DNA of 64,000 nt. It comes from Zymoseptoria tritici IPO323 (lineage: Eukaryota; Ascomycota; Dothideomycetes; Mycosphaerellales; Mycosphaerellaceae). The stretch's first letter is position 1. Each line of letters opens with the position of its first letter. Location of the stretch: contig NC_018209.1 of assembly GCF_000219625.1 (NCBI RefSeq), forward strand, positions 124,001-188,000, given 5' to 3'. The position numbers and the translations under genes are program-made. Shown one piece after another: positions 10,346 to 21,133 of this stretch. Below the pieces are notes generated by a model. The model worked only from the letters and a program-made list of their open reading frames with translations, was not told the DNA's origin and searched no databases.

Positions 10346-12001
10346 ATGCTCCAATACGCCGCTTCCAACGCGCCTCAGACGTTCTCACGACGATCATCAG
10401 TCTTTGCAGACCCGCCCTCAAGATCCACAGACAAGGCATTGTCCAGCTACGATAGCCATACTGGCTACAACATACCGCGACCTCCATCAACGCTGTCGCA
10501 AGCCACAACGAGCAGTGAACAACATCGGAGCAAATCGTTCAGTAGTCTGACTGGCTCGCTGGACTCATCGGCAGCGTTGTCACAGTTGGCGATGTTGGCA
10601 GCGCAGGCTCCAGCGGCGGAGATGAATACAAACAATGGGAGCAGTGATAGGTATGTGGATACACAGACAGCATCGGCACATATCAGCAAACGCCATGTTT
10701 GCGCCGGCGATCAAACGTTGGCGTAAAGCGCAAAGCTACGATCATATTGCAAGGATGCGTTGTCGGCAGGGTTGTTGTGGTCGTGGTGCTTTTCCCCGGT
10801 CTTGTTCTTATCGCGGCCAAGATTCACATTCTGCCCTTTGCTAACATTTCATCAGTACGCGATCAGGGACACCGAACAACGCCATGAACGGCGTCAACAA
10901 CGCGCAATATGCTTCGGCGCCGCATGCGACCGCTGGAGGCAACCAGACCGGCGTAAGTCGCACAACACATCTCTCACGGTCGCAAGCCGTTTGTGTGGTT
11001 GGCTTCTCCGCAAAGCTCTTATCGATATCGATATCGAACTTTATCGCATAACAGCCATATGAGACGCCGCCATGGAGCAACCGCGACTCACACTACACTT
11101 CTGCAACATTCTGCTAACACCTTGCTTGAATATAGGGCGGCCCTCCTGTCTGCCAGAACTGCTCCAGTGCGTCCATGTGTAACAGCACAAGTATAACGTC
11201 TCACTAATTGCTCTCACAGCTTCAACCACTCCACTATGGCGTCGCGATGAATCTGGCTCGGTCCTTTGCAATGCCTGTGGCTTGTTTCTGAAACTACATG
11301 CCCGCCCGCGGCCAATCAGCCTTAAGACTGATGTGATCAAGAGCAGAAATCGCGTCAAGACAGCACAACCCAAGAAGCGAGACAGCAATGGCGGTGCCGA
11401 TGGTCTGATGCAAGCACCGCATTCGAACAGTTTCGGCACCTCTCAAAACGACATCGTTCATAATGGACACCAGCACAGTCTTCCAATGAGCCAGTCGTTG
11501 GAACACTCCGTCCGTGCACCATCTCCTACCTCCGCGTCCAGAAGCAATACCCCTCTCAACCAGCACTCCTCCTCCGCCATCGCACCTCAACACATCTTCG
11601 ACACCGTCAACCTCCCCTCCGCCGACTCCTCCTTCTCAGCTTCGCCGTCACTGCCACACTTCTCCCTGCGGAACCCCAGTCCCGCTCCAAGCTCCCTAAA
11701 CGGAACCGCAAACGGACACATGGAGCCACCTCAAACCTACGATGTCCTTCTACACCAGAACCAAATTCTCCGCACGCGCGTGAGTGAATTGGAAGTGATT
11801 AACGATCTATTCCGGGGGAGGGTGTCGGAATTGGAAGGCAACGGGGAGGTGCTGCGGCTGAAAGCGGAACTTGGAGCTGCGCATGAGAGAGCAGAGCAGA
11901 TGCAGAAGAGGATTATGGATTTGGAGACGGAACTGAGAGAGGGACCGGCAAGGAAGAAGGCGAGGTTGGAGCATGGGTCGGAGACGAATGGCTCGTCGTG
12001 A
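10346..12001 (+). CDS. areB: GATA zinc-finger transcription factor, AreB/ASD4 (NreB) type
   Basis: Model: exons 10346-10650, 10856-10952, 11136-11166 and 11220-12001 (404 aa). The GATA finger is assembled across the third intron: [17 protein letters not shown] followed by [20 protein letters not shown], a CX2CX17CX2C finger, then the basic tail [16 protein letters not shown]. That tail is the hallmark of AreB/NreB/ASD4/Dal80-Gzf3 repressors, as opposed to AreA. A leucine-zipper-like coiled coil covers about the last 80 residues ([20 protein letters not shown] and on), also typical of AreB. The product should be nuclear and should act against AreA on nitrogen-catabolite genes. Intron 1 (205 nt) and intron 2 (183 nt) are long for this locus. 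A. nidulans areB is known to use alternative promoters and splicing, so shorter isoforms are possible. Intron 2 contains further GATA sequences (11018-11047). Confidence 0.85.
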
Positions 12002-12480
12002 GAAACGTGAGACTTGCTGCGAAAGGAGTTCAAGATGGACCAGAAACAAAAAGCGTGATAATTACGGAGAGCTATCGACAGCGAGCGGTGTGTTTCGAGC
12101 GGGTTTGCGAGCGGGTCTTTCAGCGAGTGCGGATACCCACTTTGATGACGGCGAGCTCAGATATCCTGTCTCACTTTGTGAGAGCAATGTCTAATGTTTG
12201 CGAGAGAGACAGTTCTCGTCGACTGCGGCCTGTGCACCGCGTATTGTCATTTGCTTTTGCACTCTCTCGTGTCGCTCTGATCACTGATGCACCCTGCGCC
12301 TCGTGTCGATGAGCACGGCCTCAAGTGCTGGAGAGTCTGCATGCCAGCCGGAAGCCATTGCGAGCCATCTCCGTGTCCGCGACTGCGCCTATGCTTCTCA
12401 CTCGCACCAGCGACAGTTTCCAATCAGCGTAGCTTCATCGCTGTCTCAGGGACATGACCCTGCCAATGCTCGACACCTCC
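12002..12480. other. Intergenic, convergent 3' flanks
   Basis: This is the region between the stop codons of the GATA-factor (+) and UCH (-) genes. I see nothing beyond presumed 3'UTRs. Confidence 0.6.
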
Positions 12481-13524
12481 TCACGACATATCCATCTCAT
12501 CCGGCGCCTCGCCCTTCTTCTGCCTCTCTTCCATCCTCTTACTCGTCACCTTCTTCGCATCCTCCACCCACGCATCGTACTTTCCCTCCTTCAACTTCTG
12601 GCCCGTCACACCCTTCATCACCTCCGCAATGAACCCCACGAAATTATGTCTCCTCAACGCATTCTCCCACCTCCACTCCCTCCTCTTCGCCTCTTCCCTC
12701 ATCAACCACTCCTCATCTCCAACCTCCCTCGCTCGACTCCTCAAATCCTCACACATGGCCAATAGATTGAATCGTATCTCTGTCTGCGGATATCGCTCAA
12801 TGCGTCGCTGCAGTACCGGGATCACGGAAGATGCGAAGATCTCGGAAGGGCAAGCACCCACGTCGCCATGTCGGATTGGTGCGGGCTGGAGACCGTCGAG
12901 CTCGTAGAGGGTGGAGTTTATGCTGGTGTAGGCGATGAAGTGGTAGACGTCGTCGGAGGAGGTGGCCATGCGGGTTTCGTCGGAGACGAAGGGCGAGGAG
13001 CGGGCGAAGGAGTTGTGAACGGAGCGGATTAGGTCGGAGTTGGAGAGGGCTTCGCCGCGGAGCTGGATGTTGTATGGTCAGTTGTGCTGTTCGTGGTGGA
13101 GAGAGAGTGGTGTACGTACGTCGGAGGGGAAGGCGGAGGTGAATTCTTTGAACTCCTTCAGATTTGGGCCAATGTTCACTTTGCCTTCTTCCTGTGTCCC
13201 ATCTTTATTCAAGAGCACGCTGAGTAGTGCTTGTGTGCCGCAGGCGTTTTGAATCGTTTGTGCGGCGAACCACACGGGCTCTTCGTCGTCCTTGTATTCC
13301 AGTGCTGCATAGTCGAATTCGCCGTCGAGGGGTGTATCTTTGCTGCGTTTCTCGTCTGTTTGGTATTTGAAGAGGAAGATGACGCCGATGGGGTTGAGCT
13401 GTTGCAGGGAATCTTCGTCGAGCGAGATGAGCTCTTCGAATTGTACGTTTTCGACTTTCAGCTCTTCCATCATGCTCGTGAAGAGCCCGGCATCGGACTC
13501 GATGGTGTTCCAACCGCCCGACAT
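12481..13524 (-). CDS. Ubiquitin C-terminal hydrolase, UCH37/UCHL5 (Uch2) type
   Basis: Two exons (13524-13120 and 13062-12481) flank a 57-nt intron; the product is 328 aa, almost exactly the length of human UCHL5 (329). It starts MSGGWNTIESDAGLFTSMME. The peptidase C12 active site is complete: oxyanion Gln89 and nucleophile Cys95 in QTIQNACGTQALLS, the general-base His176 in DDVYHFIAYTS, and Asp about residue 191 in LYELDGLQPAPIRHG. The C-terminal ULD-like helical tail (FVGFIAEVMKGVTGQKLKEG) is the segment that docks on Rpn13 of the proteasome, or on INO80, in the family. It probably trims ubiquitin chains at the 26S proteasome. The gene is divergent from the OM14-like gene. Confidence 0.93.
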
Positions 13525-14042
13525 GGTGATTGAGGAATCGAGGTTGATGTTTGTGAGAAGAGTGTTTGTATGATCAGTTCATGTACTTCGTCTGTTGACG
13601 AACTCGAAGCTCGAGCCACAGACGAAGCTCATATCCATGGAGCTCGCCCGGCTTAGGTAAGGTAAAAGCAGCCACACCTAAGCAGATTGGGGCAGGCACG
13701 TCACAGGCCAAAGCTTATAATTAGGTAGGTTTTCACGAGATGGTGTCGTCGCCAGGTTTTTGGTCCAGCTTGTCCAGCGTCACACATCACTCCACCAGCC
13801 ACATACCGCATCCGCATCCGCATCCTCCTCTGCCCGACTCCATCTACCCACTTTCAACCTCCTTGCATCAGAGAATCATCCCAGTGAGCATCTACATACA
13901 CGAATTCGTATTCGTCATCTATCCGTCCGCTTTGTATTGATCAGAATCCTTCCATCCTACAGTGTCTTCCCCGAACCAGCTCCTCCACCGCCCCAATACC
14001 GATAACGACACCGACTACGATAACATCTCCGAAAGCGAAGCC
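13525..14042. other. Intergenic, divergent promoter (UCH / OM14-like)
   Basis: Shared promoter region of two divergent genes. It contains a pyrimidine- and CATC-rich leader just before the OM14-like start. No coding signal is convincing here. Confidence 0.55.
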
Positions 14043-15267
14043 ATGTCGTACGCCAACATCGCGTCCAAGGGACCTAAGCAGTCCGATGAGGAGGTGAGCA
14101 GATACTCAGGTATTGACATTGCGACATTTACTAACAATCTTCGCAGAAGTACGCCATCCTCGACAACCGCAACTCAACTCCATCTAACATTGCTCTCTCA
14201 GAGTCCCTCACTCCATCCCCCAAGTAGCGCACGACGACAACGACATCGATACCCCCGATCACATCACCGAGTCGGGCGTGCACGTTCTCGATCCCTCCGG
14301 TGCCCACCAACCACAATCCCACCCATCCTACGCCGAGCAACAGCGCCAACACGAGCAAGAAGTGCAGGCCGCCGAACGCAAGGCAAAGAACGTCACCGAT
14401 CAGGTCTCGAGAGAAGCCAAGGATTTCAAGGACTCCGCAGATGCCGACGCACAGCGCTTGGCTGGCTCTGCGAAGAAGGACTTGAACAAGGGCGCTCAAG
14501 ATGCTAAGAACACCGCGAACCAAGTCGGCAAGGACGCGAAGGATACCGCAAACCAGGTCAGCAAGGATGTGAAGAGCACCGCCAACCAGGTCGGCAAGGA
14601 TGTAAAAGACACTGCCAACCAAGTGAGCAAGGACGCTAAGAACACCACGAACCAACTCGGCAAGGACGCAAAGGACACTGCCACTCAAGTCGGAAAGGAC
14701 GTGCAGAACGCCGCCAACAAAGTCGGGAGCGAAGCGAAGAACGCCGCCAACGAGGTCGGAAGGGAAGCAAAGGATGCTGTCGACTCAGCAGTCAGCAAAG
14801 ACACAAAGGACGCCGCCAACCAGGTCGGCAAGGACGCCAAGAACCTCGCAAACAAGGTCTCCAAAGATGCCAAGGAAGATGCGAAGAATCTCACCGACAA
14901 GGCCGAGAAGAAGTTCGACGAGGCGAAGAAGGAAGCCAAGCCGTATGTTGACAAGGCTGAACGCAAGGGCAAGGAGGCCGAGGAGTGGGCGGAGAAGAAC
15001 AAGGACAACCCCGTTGTGGTCGGAAATGCAGTCGCTCTGACAGCGCTGGCTGGTGTGCTGTCGATTGGTGCGTACCGCATGCACAAGGCCAACACATTGA
15101 CGTGGAACGTGGTCGGTGCGTGGGCGGGTGCATTGGGCGTGTTCGCCGTGGGCGATTACTACGTCAGCCAGTGAGTACTCGAGATTGTGACTCTGCAGGG
15201 GGTTGATGAAACCAAGCTAACGTGGTGCGATAGGTATTTCTTCCAGAGATATCCAACGAAGAAGTAA
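14043..15267 (+). CDS. OM14-type mitochondrial outer-membrane protein with LEA-like repeats
   Basis: Preferred model: exons 14043-14093, 14147-14148 (2 nt), 14202-15170 and 15234-15267, 351 aa. The first exon, MSYANIASKGPKQSDEE, resembles the conserved N-terminus of fungal OM14-domain proteins. The C-terminus has two hydrophobic segments (VVVGNAVALTALAGVLSIGA and WAGALGVFAVGDYYV) ending VSQ|YFFQRYPTKK across the last intron, also as in that family. Between them lie twelve 11-residue repeats, consensus NQVGKDAKDTA, resembling group-3 LEA / amphipathic helix repeats, then a Lys/Glu-rich helix. I infer a tail-anchored mitochondrial outer-membrane protein with a long amphipathic cytosolic rod. 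The main frame has no ATG before the membrane segments, so translation must enter through spliced upstream exons. An alternative single-intron model (5-nt first exon ATGTC joined to 14202) would lose the conserved N-terminus. Confidence 0.7.
14147..14148 (+). other. Putative 2-nt micro-exon (AA)
   Basis: It sits between a 53-nt intron (14094-14146; GTGAGC donor, CTAAC at 14131, CGCAG acceptor) and another 53-nt intron (14149-14201; GTACGC donor, CTAAC at 14184, CTCAG acceptor). Only inclusion of these two bases joins the conserved N-terminal exon to the long repeat-coding frame. Skipping it, or retaining either intron, puts the protein out of frame. Confidence 0.5.
14485..14883 (+). repeat. 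Array of twelve 33-nt (11-codon) repeats inside the OM14-like gene
   Basis: Units start at 14485, 14518, 14551, 14584, 14617, 14650, 14683, 14716, 14749, 14782 (36 nt, 12 residues), 14818 and 14851. The protein consensus is NQVGKDAKDTA with G/S, A/V and T/A alternations. Codons differ between units, so the array is not a very recent expansion. Confidence 0.9.
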
Positions 15268-16219
15268 GAGCTACGCAATGGCTTGATTGAATCGACAGAA
15301 CGAGTTGAAACTGGAGAGAAGGGGAGAGCGAAAGGAAGACCTTCACTTACGACTCGAATGAGACAGACTTTCTCTTGTATGAAGGGAACGAAGCGACGGA
15401 TACAGGAAGGGAATGACAGGATTTGACAGCTTTGATGTCTGGCTGCAGACCGGTCTTGTAATATAATGCAGCTTGGTGTATCAGAAATTCTACTCTTGCC
15501 GTGCGTTTCTGTTGTATCGCATGCCTGGACTGACGTGGTCTTCGATCATCAGCGGTCGATGCTGGCCTTTGTGATAGATCAGCAGCCCCAACATATATTA
15601 GCACGTAGTAAGCATATCCTACACGGCTCAACAACATGTCTTGTAACTTGCATGTACGACTATTTAGCATGTTCTGTCCGATGGAATGGACTGTAAGATC
15701 AAATATGTCCTGCTATCGTGGCCCTCGTGAGGCTATTGAGCATGTCTTCTTATTGTAACTCTACGATAACTGTCCCGCCCGTCCCATCCTCCATCCTTCA
15801 TGCATTGAGTACATACCTCTAATAAGGTACCATTGATCTGGATATTCATTCAGCCGGGTTTCGTGGCATCAAACGCCGAGGCCGATAAAAGACTTGCCTA
15901 TCTCGGCCACTCGCGACAGCACAGCTCCTGCAGGGTAAAAGATGGAGATGATGTGACTTTCTCACCACTTCATTTCCAATGACCTACTTCTCCCTATGCT
16001 TCACTCTCCTGTTCGGACGTCTGCTTTGTGCGTCTGACCTAGACCTGGCCGCCTGACCTTCTATCCTCTAGTTTGCTACCACCATCGGATCTCAATGCTC
16101 CCGTGAGACTATCACCTGTTTGTGCCACTTGGAGATTCAAGAGCTTGGAAGAGCGGGCAGGACCCGAGGAGAATTACACTCCAGAAATCCACAGCCAGGA
16201 GGCGAACACAGGCTGCTAG
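15268..16219. other. Intergenic between OM14-like and Mch1-like genes
   Basis: Same-strand spacer of about 950 bases. It should contain the 3'UTR of the upstream gene and the promoter of the transporter. I found no coding frame, tRNA-like structure or repeat that I could support. Confidence 0.55.
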
Positions 16220-17936
16220 ATGAGCGGCAGAAATAGCGAAGAAGACGTTGGCATTGCTATTCAGGTCGACAATCCGGCTACGGACGATATGCTGCGACCT
16301 GAGGAAAAGGCCCACCGGACGGCACGGATACTGTCTTCAATCGCGGCGACGATGATAGCATTGAGCTGCGGTACGTCTGAAACAGCACTCACACCGCACT
16401 GTGTATATGCTGACTCTCACAGGCACAAACTACGGCTTCTCAGCATGGGCACCTCAATTCGCCGCTCGCCTACACCTCACCGCCACGGAGACGAACCTGA
16501 TAGGCAACTCAGGCAACATTGGAATGTACGCCATGGGCATTCCAGGCGGAATCTTGATCGACGCAAAGGGTCCTCGATGGGGCGTCTTTCCTAGCTGTAT
16601 ATGCCTCGCAATTGGGTACTTTGGTCTCAAGAGCGCGTACGATAACGGGCCAGGAAGCGTCAGTCTGCCTGTACTGTGTTTCCTCATGATGCTCACGGGG
16701 TTGGGCAGTTGCACAGCGTTCAGTGCAGCGATCAAGGTGAGCGCGAGTAACTGGCCACGACATCGAGGTACGGCGACGGCGTTTCCGCTGAGTGCGTTTG
16801 GATTGAGTGCATTTTTCTACACGACTGTGGCGGCCATCTTCTTTCCGGATGATACGAGTGGCTATCTCTACCTGCTATCGTTCGGTACGACGAGCATGAC
16901 ATTTGTGGGCATGATTTTCCTGAGCATCGTAACGCATCCTGAGGACGGTTTGGGAGGATATGGCGTGGTTCCCACGGACGACGACCTCGATCAATCCTCA
17001 CTCAAACGCGACGATGATGAGTCCACCCGTCTGCACCGCACAACCTTCAACGGCCACGCTCGCGGCCGCAGCACGCAGAGCCGCGCCGCCAACAATCTTC
17101 GCCCTGACTCTGCCGAAAACTCCTACCTTGTCCCATCCACATCATCCTCTTCCACGACCGGGCCAGGCGACATCCCACCATCTCTACGCTCTCTCTCCAC
17201 CCGCTCTCATCAATCTGCCAAAGAAATCACTGGCATAGCCCTCCTCACCACGGCCCGTTTCTGGCACCTCTTCGTCCTTCTCTCCCTCCTCTGCGGCGTC
17301 GGCCTAATGACAATCAACAACATCGGCAACGTCGCCCGTTCCCTCTGGACCGCTTCGTTCCCCTCCCTATCCACACCTGACTTCCTCCAGCAACGCCAGC
17401 TCATGCACGTCTCCATCCTCTCGTTCTGCTCTTTCCTCGGCCGCTTAGTCTCCGGCATTGGCTCCGACGCTCTGATTCATCGTGGCATGAGTCGCTACTG
17501 GAACGTCGTGCTGTCTGCCTGCGTCTTTAGCTTCGCACAAGTCGTCGCCCTCACCCTCACGGATCCACACCACCTCTTCTGGCTAAGTGGGCTCACCGGC
17601 CTCGCCTACGGCATCCTCTTCGGCGTCTACCCGGCCTTGGTAGCAGACGCATTTGGTGCCAAGGGCATGGGCATCAATTGGGGCGCTATGACGTGGGCGC
17701 CGGTGATTTCAGGCAATCTGTTCAATGTGGCGTATGGACGGATTTTGGACGCCCACAGTAAGATAGGTGGCGAGGGCGGTGGAGAGAGGACATGTAGTGA
17801 GGGGAGAGGATGCTATCGCGATGCGTACTGGGTGACGTTGGCGAGTAGCGTTGTGGGCGTGGGTTGGTGTCTTTGGTGTATACGGTTGGAAAGGCGGGCC
17901 ACGGGAAGGGATGGGAGGAAGGGGTCGGAGGCGTGA
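16220..17936 (+). CDS. Major facilitator / nodulin-like transporter, Mch1 type
   Basis: Two exons (16220-16370 and 16423-17936) around a 52-nt intron give 554 aa. The join rebuilds ALSCG|TNYGFSAWAPQFAARL, the start of transmembrane segment 1 and its loop in the nodulin-like/Mch1 family. The signature GIPGGILIDAKGPRWGVFPS follows TM2. About twelve hydrophobic segments are visible, split by a long hydrophilic central loop (roughly residues 220-330, Ser/Arg/Asp-rich). The second half includes SILSFCSFLGRLVSGIGSDA and GLTGLAYGILFGVYPALVAD. Yeast Mch1 is a monocarboxylate-transporter homologue with no proven monocarboxylate transport, so substrate and direction are unknown. It is probably a vacuolar or plasma-membrane protein. 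Start is the first ATG in frame. Confidence 0.85.
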
Positions 17937-18224
17937 GGACTCTCGTGCATAGTATGAGTTTGGCCGCCTTTGCGCCGCTAGATTGTCGAGTATGATTTTG
18001 CTCGCCATTTCTTCGAACGCTTCAAGAACCATTCCTTTCTCCCGTTCGTCCCAGTCACCAATAGTACTCTGTATTCCTTCGGCAACGATCACGCTTCCTC
18101 CATATTCGTCTCCACTGCTGCACAAGTGGTCCCTCCGCGACCGATGTCGCGAACCCCATAAGACCGCTGCCATCCTTCCGTCCACCGCCTTCTGCACCAG
18201 AGAAGGCCGTGACCGACCGCGACC

Positions 18225-18470
18225 CTATAGATCGATGTGGCATGTACCGTCGTTCTCGCAGTGGCATCCCGCACAGCAGCCTGGGTGCGCCTGACAATTG
18301 TCTGTACCACTGATCGTTAGCGATCTCATCTGCAATTCTCGATGAGGACAAAACCCACTGCCCCAGCATGAAGGGCCGCTATCGCTGGCTGCCACTCCGG
18401 CGAGTGCGTAGCTCGCATCAACCCCAAAAAGAGCGGTCATGAGGTAGGTGATCTGGATGGAGAGCTTCAT
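18225..18470 (-). CDS. Small cysteine-rich secreted protein (hypothetical)
   Basis: The ATG at 18470 opens an 81-codon frame. The first residues (MKLSIQITYLMTALFGVDAS) form a signal-peptide-like hydrophobic segment. The mature part is Cys-rich, with SCWGSGFC, then NCQAHPGCCAGCHCENDGTC. I do not recognise a family; small disulphide-rich secreted proteins in filamentous fungi are often effector or antimicrobial candidates, which is only a suggestion. Bases 18358-18302 look like a 57-nt in-frame intron (GTGGGT donor, GCTAAC branch site, TACAG acceptor). Splicing it gives a 62-residue product with seven rather than eight cysteines, so both forms are listed as possible. The gene converges on the Mch1-like gene. 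Confidence 0.5.
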   Translation of the reverse strand: MKLSIQITYLMTALFGVDASYALAGVAASDSGPSCWGSGFCPHRELQMRSLTISGTDNCQAHPGCCAGCHCENDGTCHIDL

Positions 18471-19436
18471 GTTGATCTCGAATTGGTGTGCTTGCTTGGA
18501 GTTGAGTGGCACTGTTTGCGTGGACTCGAGCAGTTCTCGGTGTTGCAGTCAATGCGGATTGTCAGATGGCAGGTAACAGAAGTGCAGACGACACAGGGAC
18601 GGAGCAAGGACATATTGAACCATTATTGCGAGAATCTGATGGAAAGGGGCAGATCTCCTGATCAGTGATGTCCTGAAAATTGACTGCGGCCCCAGCAGAT
18701 TTTTTTGGGCCGGGAAGGAGAACGTTGTCCTGATGTCCTGATCAGACTGTCCCGTGCATGCGCGAATCAACGCTGGCTTCCTGCAATCATGTCATTGCCT
18801 GAATCGGGCAGGTAACGACGTTCTGTCCATACGAGATTGGTTCCGAGTCGCCGATGTTATCGTCAGGGAGCGGACATGCATTGTTGCTTTGAGGATGGAC
18901 CGCAGTGTATTCGGCTGGCCAGCGGTATTATCTCGATGATTGAGGATGGATCATGGCGGTCGAGCTCAAGTCCGAAGTCCTGCTAAACTCTGTCAACCTG
19001 ATCATGCTTGAAGTTCGATCGTCTCTGATGCTGTAAGGAATGCGATCAAATAGCAGCAAAGTTGATGGTGATAATAGATTAGTGACATTAAGAGGAGTTC
19101 CCGCATCTCTCACTTATCACCCTCCGTAAGAGACTTCTCTCGCCCACGCGCTCTCTCGCATCGATAGGAACACTTTTGCACAACCAGAGTGCAGTCAATG
19201 GACAGCACACGGCCGTTGAAAGGAGAGCAGAGCCAAGTATTGATCTGCCGGCCCCCTTGCCATCGCGCTCGTCCGATGACACTGCACCACCACCGTCGCC
19301 AAATTTCCACCAGAGAACAGATGAAATCAGAACCACTTCCGCTCATTCTCTCTCCCGCGCGTACGCATACAAGTTGCACACTCAGCAAAACAACAACAGC
19401 GCAAAGGACGACCATCGGCGATTGACCGACAGTGAT
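18471..19436. other. Intergenic between small secreted protein and septin genes
   Basis: This is the 5' flank of the small secreted gene (-) and the 3' flank of the septin gene (-). Open frames on both strands are short or look compositionally random. I see nothing functional to call. Confidence 0.5.
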
Positions 19437-21133
19437 CTAACCCCTCAAAGAGAAACCACCCTTCTTGCGGCCCTTCTCCTCGATCGGCCGACCACTCTCG
19501 ATGCGCACCTTCTTCTCCTCCAGCTCCTGTCGTTGGCGATCGAGCTGCTCCTTCATCTCGCGGTGACGAGCGTACAGCTCCTCTTCGCTCTGCTTCAGCT
19601 TGCTCTCCTTCTCCTGCACCTTTTGCTGGAACACCATCTTCATTTCGAGCTCCATCTTGGCAAGCTTCTGTTCGTGCAGAGAGCGCTCCTCTTCCTGCTT
19701 GACAGCTGGATTGACCTCCTTGAACACGCTAGGATCCTGGGCGACACCCATCGAAGCGAGCTTGTCGGATCGGTAGTTCTCGTAGAGGAAGTTGTTGGTG
19801 TGCTCCTTGAGCTCTTCCATGTGTGTTCGGATCAGCATTTGTCTGAGCTTGACAAAGTCGCAGTGCTCCTCGTTGTCAACCTCGATGACACCCCATGGGT
19901 AGCGACGTCCGCGGACCTTGCGGCCTTCGGGTGTCTGGACCTCGGTGTTGGCACCGACAACGGCGAAAGGAACTTTGGACATGATTTCGTTGTTCTCGGC
20001 GATCGTCTCCTCGTCATCGAGCTCGTAGCGTGGTCCCTCGAAGATGTGAATGTTGTGGTGGTGAATGTCGGCAAGGATCTGTGGATGAAATTAGCCATGA
20101 AAGTCCTGCATAAATAATTGCCGCAGAGTACTCACGCGCTGCTTGAAGGATGCAATCTCCTCATCGGTGAGCGTGTCGGCCTTGGCGATGACGGGAATGA
20201 GGTTGACCTTGGTGTGCAGTCTGCGCATGACTTCAACATCGAGCGGTTTCAAAGAGTGACCAGTGGGCTGAACAAAGTAGACGCAGGCGTGAACACGGTT
20301 GTCGACAATGTTCATGCGGTTGACCTTGTTTTCGGCGTCGAGGTAGGCATCGAAACGCTGCTCGATGTTCTCGACAATTGGCCGCCAAGAGTCATCGTTG
20401 TTGACAAAGTCACCAAAGCCGGGAGTGTCAACGACGGTCAGGCGAAGACGAACACCGTTCTCCTCGATATCGGCAGAGATGGACTGGATGCTGACGGTCT
20501 TGGGCGCAAAGTCGAGAGATGGCTGCTTGCGCTCCTTGGGTGGGTACAGAGAGGTGTTGAAGAGCGTGTTCACGAGTGTCGACTTTCCAAGGCCAGATTC
20601 GCCTGCGATTCTGTGTCAGAGACCTTCCCAGCACATGACCCTGCTGTTGTAAACTCACCAACGACCATAACGTTGAAGTTGAAGCCTTTGCGCACACTCT
20701 TGCGATGCCATTGGTTTGGCAGGTTGGCGAAACCAACGTATCCCGTCAACTTCCTGCGCACAATGTTCCTCATGTCGCTAGCCGCCTGAGCTGCCGCCTT
20801 GGGATCTTTCGAGCTGACAGTTTGAGGAGCCTTCTCTCCGCCATTTGTCATGGCATTGCTGGACGCCACGAGAGGCGAAGCGGGCTTGCCGTTGGGAATC
20901 GATTGAGGAATAGGAGAGGCGCGGTTCGGCGGCGATGTGGCGCCGTTGGGAGAGGCTATTTGTCCAAAGTCAGTTCCTGAGAGAACAAGCTCCTTGAGTG
21001 TGACGTCCGCGCGGTCTGGTGTAATGACTCTGCCGACCGTCGCCGTCCCTGTCCCGAGTGGAACCGGACTGCTGTTGGGATCAGGCAAAGTCGCGGAAGC
21101 GGACTGGGTGCTGCGCTTGGTGGAAGTGGACAT
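19437..21133 (-). CDS. CDC3: Septin, Cdc3/AspB class
   Basis: Exons 21133-20659, 20602-20136 and 20078-19437 (introns 56 and 57 nt) give 527 aa. After a disordered N-terminus comes the polybasic region ([26 protein letters not shown]), the P-loop assembled across intron 1 ([20 protein letters not shown]), G3 motif DTPGFGD, G4 motif AKAD in [15 protein letters not shown], the septin unique element near [14 protein letters not shown], and a long C-terminal coiled coil of about 80 residues. Position, N-terminal extension and coiled coil match Cdc3/AspB. Septins form hetero-octameric filaments that organise septation and polarity at the cortex. An alternative start exists: ATGG at 21256-21253 followed by GTAAGC and an acceptor at 21136 would add two residues (Met-Ala) in frame. 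Confidence 0.93.

Noticed and set aside
19176..20117. 313-codon plus-strand open frame rich in Leu
   Set aside because: It is antisense to the septin coiled coil and GTPase domain. The Leu-rich composition is the complement of Glu/Lys codons.
20118..20789. 223-codon plus-strand open frame
   Set aside because: Antisense shadow of septin exons 1 and 2.
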